Source: an uncultured bacterium (lineage in GTDB: Bacteria > Bacillota > Clostridia > Lachnospirales > Lachnospiraceae). Taken from it: 64,000 bases of DNA. Positions 18,143 through 26,265 of this stretch are shown here, piece by piece; the first letter of the stretch is position 1, and each line of letters starts with the position of its first letter. The DNA is taken from assembly GCA_947177425.1 (NCBI GenBank), contig CAMWUN010000012.1:1-64000 (forward strand), in the 5' to 3' direction. The notes beneath the pieces were generated by a model. The model did not search any database, was not told where the DNA came from, and worked only from the letters and a program-made list of their open reading frames with translations. The translations under genes and the position numbers were made by a program.

Positions 18143-18304
18143 ATGGAGCAGACAAGCAAAAAGAGTATATGTGGGATTTTCGACCATCACAATGTACAGA
18201 CGGAAAATGTAAAGATCAGCAAACTGCATGATTTTCGAGGGCATCCGTTCAAGGTAGAGCATGTAGACTGGTTTAAAATGACTGTTTTGCAAGAAGAATA
18301 TTGA
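18143..18304 (+). pseudogene. ParB-like protein fragment
   Basis: A 53-residue frame with AGGAGG upstream that begins MEQTSKKSICGIFDHH and contains VKISKLHDFRGHPFKV. This is the N-terminal start of the ParB/Spo0J nuclease-like proteins carried by conjugative elements of Clostridia. It stops after about one fifth of the normal length, so it is a remnant of a lost integrative element. Family assignment is from recognition of the HPFKV-type motif. Confidence 0.6.
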
Positions 18305-18321
18305 TATTAAGAAGCAGAATT

Positions 18322-18361
18322 CCATTGATATTCGCAGATAAATTAGGTACAATATCAATGG
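18322..18361 (+). promoter_or_regulatory. promoter with perfect 11-bp inverted repeat (putative operator)
   Basis: CCATTGATATT (18322-18332) and AATATCAATGG (18351-18361) are exact inverted repeats. Within them lie a -35 TTGATA (18325-18330) and a -10 TACAAT (18348-18353) with a 17-bp spacer. The repeat arms overlap both hexamers, as expected for an autorepressor site for the gene starting about 10 bp downstream. An additional ATTGATATT copy lies at 18300-18308. Confidence 0.75.
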
Positions 18362-18371
18362 ATAAAGGGTG

Positions 18372-19757
18372 ATGATAGTGGCATTAGTAAATATTGGTTC
18401 TGAAACAGAGCAAATTGAATATAAAAAGAGTATTGGCGAGTTAAAGGAAGCGATGTTTTCTATTGCCGCCATTTTGAACAAGCACCAGAAGGGTGAATTG
18501 TATTTTGGTGTGAAAAATGATGGGACAGTAATCGGGCAGGAAATTAATAATGAATCTCTACGGAAAGTAAGTCAGGCAATCGGAAATCATATTAAGCCTG
18601 CTATTTATCCGGAAATAAAGATACAACCATTTGGTGACAGAGAGACTATTTTAGTTCGCTTTGAAGGCAGTAGATGCCCGTATCTTGCCTACAATGTTCC
18701 AAGAATAAGAGTAGCGGACGAAGATCTTGTTATGGATCAGGATACTTATGATTCTATGATACGTAAGCGTGATAATGTTGACTATTCATGGGAGAAGAGA
18801 GTATCTAAGTATACAATAGACGATGTAAATGAAAATGCTTTTGCGGAGTATCTGAGAAAAGCAAAAGAAGCTGGGCGAATTGATTTTGAGGACACGGATG
18901 TAAAAACTGTATTGGATAAATTGGAGTTGATAGAGGGAAACTATCTTTTAAATGCAGGCGCTGCTCTTTTTTGTGATTGTGGTATTGTCAATGAATTGCA
19001 GATTGCGAAATTTGCATCTGATGAGCGCTTGACATTTACTGACATACGAAGGTACAGTGGTTCTGTTATGGAATTAAAGAAAAAAGCGGAGCAGTATATT
19101 ATTGATGCTATGGATTGGCGTGTTGAGTTTGGAAATTTGACGAGAAAAGAAATACCGGAAATTCCGTTGGATGCAATTAGGGAAGCGATTACAAATTCTT
19201 TTGGGCATAGAATGTTCGACAGTGGACAGAGCAATGAAATTACTATTTTCAAAAATAGAATTGAAATCTATAATCCGGGTGCTTTTCCCGCAAATAAAAC
19301 ACCGGAAAGTTATGTGGTGGGAAATCAACGACCAATTCGAAGAAATCCTCTAATTGCACGTACATTATATTATTCTAAAGATATGGAAAGCTTTGCAACA
19401 GGATTAAAGCGCATTAAGGATGCTTGCGACAAAGCGGGATGCAGGGTGGAATTTCAAACACCGGATGATGGCTTTGTTGTTGTGTTTTATCGGCATGGTA
19501 CTCAAAAATTGAGCGGTACCGCTCAAAAAGAAGAAACGACCGCTCAAAAAACCGCTCAAAAGGAAGAAAGGATTAATGCGCTGCTTGAATATTGCAAAGA
19601 GCCGAGAGACAGAGATGAGATGATGAAGTTTCTTGGTATAAAACACAGAACTACATTCAGAAGCGATTACCTGAATCCCTTACTGGATAAAGGTAAAATT
19701 GTAATGACAATACCGGATAAGCCGCGAAGCAAGAATCAAAAATTTTACTCTGTTTAA
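18372..19757 (+). CDS. AlbA_2 domain / RecG-C-like ATPase-fold regulator
   Basis: 461 residues. N-terminal AlbA_2 (Schlafen-like) domain at ~10-125 (EQIEYKKSIGELKEAMFSIAAILN, LYFGVKNDGTVIGQ). A middle region with a HATPase_c_4 domain like those of RecG-type regulators (~265-370; IREAITNSFGHRMFD, NRIEIYNPGAFP) is followed by a C-terminal winged-helix segment (RDEMMKFLGIKHRTTFRSDYL). A short low-complexity linker repeats TAQK/KEE. These proteins are common in accessory islands and are annotated as transcriptional regulators or nucleic-acid-binding proteins; the biochemical role is unknown. ATG 18372, GTG 18369 and GTG 18378 are all possible starts. It has its own operator-like promoter and terminator. 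Confidence 0.75.
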   Translation: MIVALVNIGSETEQIEYKKSIGELKEAMFSIAAILNKHQKGELYFGVKNDGTVIGQEINNESLRKVSQAIGNHIKPAIYPEIKIQPFGDRETILVRFEGSRCPYLAYNVPRIRVADEDLVMDQDTYDSMIRKRDNVDYSWEKRVSKYTIDDVNENAFAEYLRKAKEAGRIDFEDTDVKTVLDKLELIEGNYLLNAGAALFCDCGIVNELQIAKFASDERLTFTDIRRYSGSVMELKKKAEQYIIDAMDWRVEFGNLTRKEIPEIPLDAIREAITNSFGHRMFDSGQSNEITIFKNRIEIYNPGAFPANKTPESYVVGNQRPIRRNPLIARTLYYSKDMESFATGLKRIKDACDKAGCRVEFQTPDDGFVVVFYRHGTQKLSGTAQKEETTAQKTAQKEERINALLEYCKEPRDRDEMMKFLGIKHRTTFRSDYLNPLLDKGKIVMTIPDKPRSKNQKFYSV

Positions 19758-19796
19758 CTTTCACGAAATAATAAATTTGCAATCTGCAACGGTAAG

Positions 19797-19842
19797 AGCA
19801 ATGTCAAAAGCCTGATATTTTGCGGTTTTTGACATTGCTTTC
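19797..19842 (+). terminator. terminator of the AlbA_2 gene
   Basis: AGCAATGTCAAAA pairs with TTTTTGACATTGCT. A T-rich stretch follows. Confidence 0.7.
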
Positions 19843-19850
19843 TGTAATTT

Positions 19851-20405
19851 TGGAAATTTCATAGCTCTTTTAACTTTCGCACTCAATCTGATGGTACAAC
19901 AAAGTTCATGGATTTTCTCGATGAACAGAGAATGCATCTACTTTATGAGAAATTTATCCTGGAGTACTTCCGTAAAGAGCATCCGGAGTTGACGGCTAAT
20001 GCGTCACAAATACCGTGGCAACTGGATGATGATTTTGGAGATATGCTCCCGGTTATGCAGACTGATATTATGCTTACAAAAGATGAGAAGACTCTGATTA
20101 TCGATGCAAAATATTATGCTCATACAACACAACGGCAATACGATAAGAATACTCTTCATTCTGGGAATTTGTACCAGATATTCACCTATGTAAAGAACAA
20201 AGAGGCTGAGCTGGCAGAACAGCCACATCAGGTCGCTGGTATGCTTCTGTATGCCAGAACGGATGAGGAAATATATCCTGAGAAAAAATACCGGATGAGC
20301 GGGAATCAGATTGGAGTGAGAACGTTGAATCTGGATGGGGATTTCGATATGATCAAAAGCCAACTGGACGAGATTGCCGAGAAATTCTTCGGGGAAGCTG
20401 TGTAG
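19851..20405 (+). pseudogene. 5'-truncated McrC-like restriction subunit
   Basis: An open frame without a proper start. Residues upstream of the first ATG (19908), reading FRTQSDGTTKF, continue naturally into MDFLDEQRMHLLYEKFILEYF, so the reading frame is the C-terminal half of a longer protein. The PD-(D/E)xK nuclease motif is visible as MLPVMQTDIMLT and LIIDAKYY, matching McrC of Firmicutes 5-methylcytosine/LlaJI-type restriction systems. The N-terminal DNA/McrB-binding part and the McrB GTPase are absent from the window. It is a relic; a short nuclease-domain protein from 19908 is possible but has no convincing ribosome site. Confidence 0.7.
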
Positions 20406-20413
20406 GTGAAATT

Positions 20414-21006
20414 ATGCAGGATAGATATGCCGGCGATATCGGCGACTTTGGAAAGATTGGTCTACTTAGGACTTTACAAGCACAAGTATTGCGAAGTCCG
20501 ATGGCCGCTCAATAGATGCCTTGGAAAGAGAGAGTCTTATCCAGAATGCAAAATATTATAATGATCCAGTAACCGTTGCCATGCGTGATGAATGGCATAA
20601 TAGGGCGTTGGGTTTTTTACAAGATGTTGATATTGTGTTTGTGGATCCGGATAACGGAATGCTGGTAAAGTCTGTTGGTAAGAGATCTGCAAAGAGTATC
20701 AAGTATACATTTTATGAAGAAGTCAGGGATTATGTTCAGCAGGGACAGAGTGCAGTGATTTACAATCATCGGAGCAGAAAGCAGGAGGCTCAATATTTCC
20801 ATGAAATATGCATCAAGCTTCAAGAGGTCACTGGTGTGCCTGAGGCAGAAATATTAAAGATTACTTTCCCAAAGTGTTCTGTCAGAGATTACCTGGCTGT
20901 ACCTGCTTCGGCTGAGCATCGAAAAAAGATAGAAGCTGCATTTATTTGTATGGAGCAAGGAATTTGGGGCAAGACAGGCATGTGTAGGATACCACGAGAG
21001 AAGTAA
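20414..21006 (+). pseudogene. internally deleted gene of unknown family (starts MQDRYAGDIGDFGK)
   Basis: The ATG at 20414 begins MQDRYAGDIGDFGKIGLL and runs to a stop at 20513-20515 after about 33 codons. The remaining ~160 residues (ESLIQNAKYYNDPVTVAMRDEWHNR, DIVFVDPDNGM, VIYNHRSRK) resume in a different frame around 20500. The two parts look like the ends of one protein with its middle deleted and the frame shifted. Full-length proteins of this type are known only as hypothetical, often near defence genes. The C-terminal part keeps D/N-rich motifs suggestive of an enzyme, but no function can be assigned. Confidence 0.6.
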
Positions 21007-21016
21007 TCCAATATAA

Positions 21017-21040
21017 TGCGGTCATATGACCGCGTTTTTA
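21017..21040 (+). terminator. terminator before the toxin-antitoxin module
   Basis: GCGGTCAT/ATGACCGC is a perfect palindrome followed by GTTTTTA. Confidence 0.7.
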
Positions 21041-21068
21041 TTGACTTTTTAGGATCCTTGAGTATAAT
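21041..21068 (+). promoter_or_regulatory. promoter of the mqsR-like module
   Basis: TTGACT (21041-21046), 16-bp spacer, TATAAT (21063-21068), ending about 23 bp before the toxin start codon. Confidence 0.8.
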
Positions 21069-21091
21069 ATAAAGTACACGGAGGTGACTGA

Positions 21092-21436
21092 GTGAGTAAT
21101 CAGGCAAGCAACGCACAGATTGTAGCATATCTTGCTGATGTCAAGCGACTACTGTCTGCAGGAAAATATGATTTTGTTCCAAGAAGAAAAAACATGCAAG
21201 CATTGGCGCAACATGGTCTTACTATCACAGATGCAAAGAATGAGATTTTAGGGCTTGTTGTCGGTGATTACTACAAAGGCCCTAAGCAGGATCATGATCC
21301 TAATCGTCCAGGAGACATTTGGGAATTCAAAAAGAATATTGATGGGATGCAATTTTACGTAAAAGTAAAAATTGTTCAGGAGAACGGAGAAGATATCCTG
21401 AAATGTATTGGATTCCACGAGGACGATTTTGCTTAG
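21092..21436 (+). CDS. MqsR-family toxin
   Basis: 114 residues, GTG start with GGAGGTG 7 nt upstream. The pattern ADVKRLLSAGKYDFVPRRKNMQAL, ITDAKNEILGL, DYYKGPKQD, GDIWEFKK and MQFYVKVKI fits the MqsR branch of the RelE/BrnT-like mRNA interferase fold. Family members cleave mRNA at short specific sites and arrest growth. It is followed 17 bp later by a zinc-binding/HTH protein, the toxin-first order typical of mqsRA. The module has its own promoter and appears intact, unlike the genes before it. Activity is inferred from family membership. Confidence 0.8.
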   Translation: MSNQASNAQIVAYLADVKRLLSAGKYDFVPRRKNMQALAQHGLTITDAKNEILGLVVGDYYKGPKQDHDPNRPGDIWEFKKNIDGMQFYVKVKIVQENGEDILKCIGFHEDDFA

Positions 21437-21453
21437 GAAAGGAGGTGGCGTCG

Positions 21454-22458
21454 ATGAAGAAATATTGCGAGGAATGTGGAAAAGAAGTCGAGACTAAGGT
21501 AGTTATTAAGAAAGAAACTTATGATGTTTGTGGCGAGCCAATCGAAGTTGATGCCCAGGTATTGGTTTGTGCTGAGTGTGGAGAAGAGTTCTATTGTGAA
21601 GAATTTGATAATGCCACTCTTATTAATGCATATAACGAATATCGTAGAAAGCATAAACTTTTGCTGCCGGAGGAAATCAAGAAAATAAGAGAACAGTATG
21701 GGCTAAGCCAGAGAAGTTTTGCTAAACTCTTGAACTGGGGAGATAAGACTATCTGCAGATATGAGAATGGCTCTATCCAAGATAAGGCTCATAATAGTCT
21801 TCTTCTGTTCTTGCGCGAGCCTGAAAATATGAGGACCTATCTAACGGAGAACGAGATTGTCCTTGATGAGAGGCAAAAGGCAAAACTGCTTGATACTGTT
21901 GATAAACTTGAACAAGATACAGAATATCGAGTTGGCAGACGTTTCTTTGATCTGTTTTTCTCAAGAGTTCCATGTGAGGAAAACGGCTTCAAGGGTTTTG
22001 ATTATGAGAAACTCTGTGCCATGGTTCTTTTTTTTGCGAATAAGAGCACTGAATTACTGAAAACTAAGCTTATGAAGTTGCTCAACTACTCGGATATGAT
22101 TTTCTATAAAGAAAGTGGGATATCAATATCTGGTTTGAAATATGCACATCTGCCTTATGGACCAGTGCCTGATCATTTTGATATGATTCTTGGAAAAATG
22201 GCAGCAGATCATATTGCCCACATCGATGTGTTTTATGATGGGGACTATGAAAAACATCAGGTAGTTCCAGAGTGTGATATCCCTGAAGGTGTGCTTTCTG
22301 ATGCAGAGATAGACGTGCTGAACCGTATATACGAGAAGTTTAAGTCATTTGGATCAGTGGAGATTTCCGACTACTCACATAAGGAAAAAGGATATAAAGC
22401 CACAAAGACGGGAGAGACTATTTCCTATGCATACGCAATGGATATTCAATTGAATTGA
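21454..22458 (+). CDS. MqsA-like antitoxin fused to a Panacea/SocA-like (DUF4065) domain
   Basis: 334 residues. N-terminal MqsA-type zinc domain with C5, C8, C39 and C42. A helix-turn-helix domain follows (~70-130; IREQYGLSQRSFAKLLNWGDKTICRYENG), as in MqsA/HigA-type antitoxins. The C-terminal half (~175-330) has the DUF4065 pattern: KLMKLLNYSDMIFYKESG, ISGLKYAHLPYGPVPDHFD, and a late EISDYSHKEKGYKAT. AGGAGG lies 8 nt before the ATG. It should neutralise the upstream MqsR-like toxin and repress the shared promoter; the third domain may add a second neutralising or chaperone-like surface. Pairing and function are inferred. Confidence 0.82.
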   Translation: MKKYCEECGKEVETKVVIKKETYDVCGEPIEVDAQVLVCAECGEEFYCEEFDNATLINAYNEYRRKHKLLLPEEIKKIREQYGLSQRSFAKLLNWGDKTICRYENGSIQDKAHNSLLLFLREPENMRTYLTENEIVLDERQKAKLLDTVDKLEQDTEYRVGRRFFDLFFSRVPCEENGFKGFDYEKLCAMVLFFANKSTELLKTKLMKLLNYSDMIFYKESGISISGLKYAHLPYGPVPDHFDMILGKMAADHIAHIDVFYDGDYEKHQVVPECDIPEGVLSDAEIDVLNRIYEKFKSFGSVEISDYSHKEKGYKATKTGETISYAYAMDIQLN

Positions 22459-22471
22459 TGATATTCAAAGA

Positions 22472-22506
22472 TGAAGCGGCCTCCGGTGATGAACCGGGAG
22501 CCGCTA
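22472..22506 (+). terminator. hairpin after the antitoxin gene
   Basis: AGCGGC-CTCCGG pairs with CCGGGAG-CCGCT. The downstream T-run is weak (ATTTTC). Confidence 0.5.
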
Positions 22507-22611
22507 TTTTCTGTCAGTCCTTTTTATAAAAATTGGTCTCATATCCGTCGAGGCGTCCGTCTCTGCAGACCGCATTTTGCATTGACTCATATCATTTGGC
22601 ATTGTGGAGAT

Positions 22612-22639
22612 TTGAATAGTATTATAGATATGATATAAT
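22612..22639 (+). promoter_or_regulatory. promoter of the unknown membrane gene
   Basis: TTGAAT (22612-22617), 16-bp spacer, TATAAT (22634-22639), 36 bp upstream of the TTG start. Confidence 0.65.
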
Positions 22640-22674
22640 TCTTAAAAAAGGCAATACACAGGAGGGAAGAAATC

Positions 22675-24252
22675 TTGAGCGGGAAAAATCCAAAGATGCC
22701 AAAGGGCGGCTATTGTCTGAGAATAACAAGAAACAAATTGCTGTCGTTATGGCTGGCAATGCTTTTTCTATTTTTTGGAGCGGCGCTTGGAATTTATAGC
22801 TGGATGGAATTACAGGCGGATAAGTCAGCATGGGATTATATGGAATATATAAAGATGATTATTGGCTGGGCTGGATCGCTTTTCTTTCTGGCCATAGGGC
22901 TGGGAACAGCTTACACATCTTTGCGGGATGCTTTTTTTCCACAAAAAAGTACGCTGGCCAATTCGATTCGTTCCCAGCTTCCTTACCCGGACGCTGCGCC
23001 GGGGGTGCAGGAATTGTTTGCCATGGTAGACAGGGATATTGAGACAAACGGACAGTGGTTTGACAAAGTGGCCGTGGGAAAGGAATGGGTGCTGGGGGAC
23101 GAGGCAAGTTATATACCCCGTATCCGGGTATTTTTTGGAAGGGATGAAATCAAGAGCCACAGAAGTGGAGAGAGGGTAAATACTACCCGGATTCTGGAAT
23201 TACATATATTAGATGACCGGAGACAGCATCAGATTACCACCCTCCACAATCCCAAAGAATTGCAGGCCCTTCTGGACTGTATTTCCCTGCGGGCGCCGGA
23301 TGCCCTTCGCAGGCCCTACAGCGAGTATAATATCTGGGTGCAGAAGTCAGATATGGAGTGGGAGAATATGCTCCGGGAGTACCGGGTGAGACAGGGAGAG
23401 CGGGATTTGGCGGCCTTCCAGGCTGGAAATGCAGATGCAGTCATAAATCAGAACATGATTCTTACCTATCCTGATGGAAGGGTGACTTCCAGAGTGACGA
23501 AGGATTTGATCCGGGAGGCCATGGAAGAATGTCTAAGCCAGGGGGAGGGAACTTTTTCATTATCCGCTGGATGTCCGGTCGAACGGGAGGGTATCCGGTA
23601 TGTGGAGATGGAATGTTCTGCCGGATATTATGAGGAGGATTGGGAGGATTTATCCTTTCAGGAAATGGAGAAGCTTGGCGAAGCGGAACTGTTTCTGAAA
23701 ATGACAGCCACAGGAGAAGCGGGGAAAGCGGTACAGTCTGGCAGGATATGCCAGATGGATATCCCCAGCGCAGAGCGGATCCTGGAAGCCTGGCTTAGGG
23801 GAGAAATTCCCAAAATGAAAGATTGGGAAGCCACCCCTCTTTTTATGGAGCAGGAGCAGCCCAAGAAGCGGGTGGTGCTGCCACCCCACTTGGGGCTTAT
23901 GACGCCGGCCGGAGTGTTTCAAAGCCATGACAGGTTTACGCTGGAAGATGTAGAGGTTGCGGCGGAAGGTCTGGTGGATGGAACCTACCGGATGGTTGAC
24001 CTGACTCTGCAGGGCGGTTATTTGTGGATGCGTATCCAGGGAGGCGACGCATCGGACGGACGCTGTAAGGTATCAGTCACAAGGGCAGATTCAGATAAAC
24101 TGCGTTATTTCAGGAACCAGTGTACCCACAGACAGGCGGCGGCCTGGCTGACAGCATTTGCAAAGGGAACATTTCAGCCTGACTGGAAGGAATGGAAAGA
24201 TTACACCAGGCAGGCGGAAAAAGAATATAAAAGAAAACAGGGAGAAAAATAG
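22675..24252 (+). CDS. unknown protein with two N-terminal membrane helices
   Basis: 525 residues, TTG start with GGAGGG 8 nt upstream. I do not recognise a family. Two hydrophobic helices (~25-42 and ~62-82) are followed by a long hydrophilic region that should be cytoplasmic if both helices form a hairpin. The soluble part is acidic, Trp-rich and ends in a Lys/Arg-rich coiled-coil-like tail (YTRQAEKEYKRKQGEK). Two segments look like internal structural units: ~110-230 (ARVFFGRDEIK-type strands) and ~430-500. Only 2 bp separate it from the Sel1-repeat gene, so the two are almost certainly co-expressed. Confidence 0.7.
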   Translation: MSGKNPKMPKGGYCLRITRNKLLSLWLAMLFLFFGAALGIYSWMELQADKSAWDYMEYIKMIIGWAGSLFFLAIGLGTAYTSLRDAFFPQKSTLANSIRSQLPYPDAAPGVQELFAMVDRDIETNGQWFDKVAVGKEWVLGDEASYIPRIRVFFGRDEIKSHRSGERVNTTRILELHILDDRRQHQITTLHNPKELQALLDCISLRAPDALRRPYSEYNIWVQKSDMEWENMLREYRVRQGERDLAAFQAGNADAVINQNMILTYPDGRVTSRVTKDLIREAMEECLSQGEGTFSLSAGCPVEREGIRYVEMECSAGYYEEDWEDLSFQEMEKLGEAELFLKMTATGEAGKAVQSGRICQMDIPSAERILEAWLRGEIPKMKDWEATPLFMEQEQPKKRVVLPPHLGLMTPAGVFQSHDRFTLEDVEVAAEGLVDGTYRMVDLTLQGGYLWMRIQGGDASDGRCKVSVTRADSDKLRYFRNQCTHRQAAAWLTAFAKGTFQPDWKEWKDYTRQAEKEYKRKQGEK

Positions 24253-24254
24253 TT

Positions 24255-25505
24255 ATGGGAAAATGTTTTAGTGATGCAGTGGAACAGGCGCTTAAGTACA
24301 TTTATTATGACCTGCGCGCAGGAAAAGGAGCGGAAGGGTTTGCGCTCTTAGAGCAGGCTTCCGCGGCAGGGGACGGAGATGCATCCTGTATTCTGGCACG
24401 GTGCTACTGCGGTAGTCAGTATGTATGGAGCGGTCATGATTTTCCGGAGGATGATGACAAGGCGGTAAGCCTGATTCACAGAGCAGTGGAGCAGGGAAGC
24501 GGAATCGGCGTACTGGTGGCTTTGCGCACCGGAGAGCTGACCCCTTCCTTAGAGAAAAAGATGCCCTTTGAAAACCTTCAGGAAGCATTTGACAGTGTGG
24601 AGGCCAAGGCGGAAATGGGAGATGCATTCAGCCAGTATACGGTGGCAAACTCTTATTTCTGGTGGGATTTTATCCGGATTCAGGGAAAGGGACGTGAATC
24701 TTTTTCCAGCGAAAGGGAGTATAAAGAATATCTCCGGCAGAATATTTCCAAATGTGAGGATTTATTCCAGAAAGCATTCCGGGGCGGCATGTACTTTGCA
24801 GCCAACAATCTGAACCGCTATTACAGTCAGGGAGATGAGGATATTATTGCACCCCGCCCGGAGCTTGCCAGAGATCTTTTTAAGCGGGGAGCGGAGATGG
24901 GATATCCTATCCACCAGTGGATTTATGGGGAGGATTTGGAGGAAAAAGGACAGCCCGAAGAAGCTCTTTACTGGTACAAACTTGCTGCGGAAGGCGGTCA
25001 GTTGGAATGCTGGTACTGCATTGGCCGTGCCTATGAAGAGGGAAAGGGAACACAGAAGGATGCAGCTTATGCGGCCCGGTGCTATGAGAAAGGGCTGACC
25101 CAGAAAAAGGACAGCGGCAAAAGAATTGGCTGTGCTAACCGTCTGGGTGCTTTATATTATGACGGAGAGGGTGTGGAGAAAGACTATGCCAAGGCGTTCC
25201 AGCTTTTGAAGTACGGATATGATCATAACACCAAGTATGGCGTCTGCTATCTGGGCAAATGTTATTTCCGCGGCTGGGGAACCCAGCAGGATTATGTGAA
25301 GGCAAGAGAGTTTCTGGAACAGGTAGACTGGACCAACAGGGAAGCCTTTTATATGCTGGGCGTAATCTACGGACAGGGACTCGGCGTACCCGAGGACATT
25401 AAGAAGGGTGTGGAGTATTTGCAGAAAGCCGGGAACTATCAGGAAGCAAAGGAGGAACTGCTCAAGTACAAAAAAACCCTTTTTGGGAAATGGGTGCGCA
25501 GATAG
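24255..25505 (+). CDS. Sel1-like repeat protein
   Basis: 416 residues made mostly of Sel1/TPR-like helical repeats of ~36 residues. Clear copies begin near GYPIHQWIYGEDLEEKG, GGQLECWYCIGRAYEEGKGTQKD, GCANRLGALYYDGEGVEKDYAKA, YGVCYLGKCYFRGWGTQQDYVKA and AFYMLGVIYGQGLGVPEDIKKG. No signal peptide is present. Such proteins act as protein-interaction scaffolds. The partner is probably the membrane protein encoded directly upstream; the process they serve is unknown. Confidence 0.85.
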   Translation: MGKCFSDAVEQALKYIYYDLRAGKGAEGFALLEQASAAGDGDASCILARCYCGSQYVWSGHDFPEDDDKAVSLIHRAVEQGSGIGVLVALRTGELTPSLEKKMPFENLQEAFDSVEAKAEMGDAFSQYTVANSYFWWDFIRIQGKGRESFSSEREYKEYLRQNISKCEDLFQKAFRGGMYFAANNLNRYYSQGDEDIIAPRPELARDLFKRGAEMGYPIHQWIYGEDLEEKGQPEEALYWYKLAAEGGQLECWYCIGRAYEEGKGTQKDAAYAARCYEKGLTQKKDSGKRIGCANRLGALYYDGEGVEKDYAKAFQLLKYGYDHNTKYGVCYLGKCYFRGWGTQQDYVKAREFLEQVDWTNREAFYMLGVIYGQGLGVPEDIKKGVEYLQKAGNYQEAKEELLKYKKTLFGKWVRR

Positions 25506-25556
25506 AATTTTATTACAATAAACCGGCCCGCGAAGCGTGGCAGCGTTTGTTTTTAA

Positions 25557-25595
25557 GAAACATCCTGTTACTTGAACTGCAGCAGGATGTTTTTT
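25557..25595 (+). terminator. terminator after the Sel1-repeat gene
   Basis: ACATCCTG pairs with CAGGATGT, followed by TTTTTT. Confidence 0.85.
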
Positions 25596-25623
25596 ACTAA
25601 AGGATACGGAGGTGACAGGTAAT

Positions 25624-26265
25624 ATGGCAGAATATAAAAGTAAATGTATAACAGAATTAGAAAAATGTATGGCGGGAGAATATTATGACTGCCATGACAA
25701 GGTTTTTCTGGAATTTAAGAACAGAACAAGGAAGCTGCTTAGAGAGTATCATGCCCTTTCCTATGAACAGAAGAAAGAAAAGGCAGAGATTTTAAAGCAA
25801 TTGTTTGGAGGGATTGGTACAAATGTATCTGTGGGACAGCCCTTTATCTGCGATTATGGGAGAAACATTTATCTGGGAAATAATGTCTCTGTGAATATGA
25901 ATTGTACATTTGTGGACTGCAACAGAATTACCATTGGGGATAATGTGCTGATTGCATCCAATGTGCAGCTTTATACAGCAGCCCATCCTGTGGAATTGTC
26001 AGAAAGACTTTCGCCCGGCTGGAATTCCGAAATGGACGAGTACTTTTGCCGTACCTATGCGCGTCCAATTAAAATAGGGAACGGCTGCTGGCTGGGCGGC
26101 GGCGTGATTGTCCTTCCGGGAGTTACCATAGGGGATGGTTCTGTCATAGGTGCCGGAAGCGTGGTTACGAAGGATGTCCCGGAAAATTCTCTGGCGGCAG
26201 GGAATCCATGCCGTGTAATTCGCAAAATTAATCAGGAAGAAGAAAGGACAGGAGACAATGCCTAA
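25624..26265 (+). CDS. hexapeptide-repeat sugar O-acetyltransferase (maltose/nodulation NodL type)
   Basis: 213 residues. An N-terminal helical Mac domain (~1-55) is followed by a left-handed beta-helix with hexapeptide repeats (NIYLGNNVSVNMNCTFVDCNRITIGDNVLIASNV) and the active-site segment YTAAHPV. The C-terminal part GNGCWLGGGVIVLPGVTIGDGSVIGAGSVVTKDVP is typical of MAT/GAT/NodL acetyltransferases. It would transfer acetyl from acetyl-CoA to a sugar hydroxyl. The ATG at 25624 is chosen over the GTG at 25612 because GGAGG is suitably placed only for the former. Its end overlaps the sulfatase maturase by 8 nt, suggesting a joint role in sugar metabolism. Confidence 0.88.
   Translation: MAEYKSKCITELEKCMAGEYYDCHDKVFLEFKNRTRKLLREYHALSYEQKKEKAEILKQLFGGIGTNVSVGQPFICDYGRNIYLGNNVSVNMNCTFVDCNRITIGDNVLIASNVQLYTAAHPVELSERLSPGWNSEMDEYFCRTYARPIKIGNGCWLGGGVIVLPGVTIGDGSVIGAGSVVTKDVPENSLAAGNPCRVIRKINQEEERTGDNA

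Noticed and set aside
19171-19353. Short frames inside the AlbA_2 gene
   Set aside because: Out-of-frame shadows of a gene with clear domain structure.
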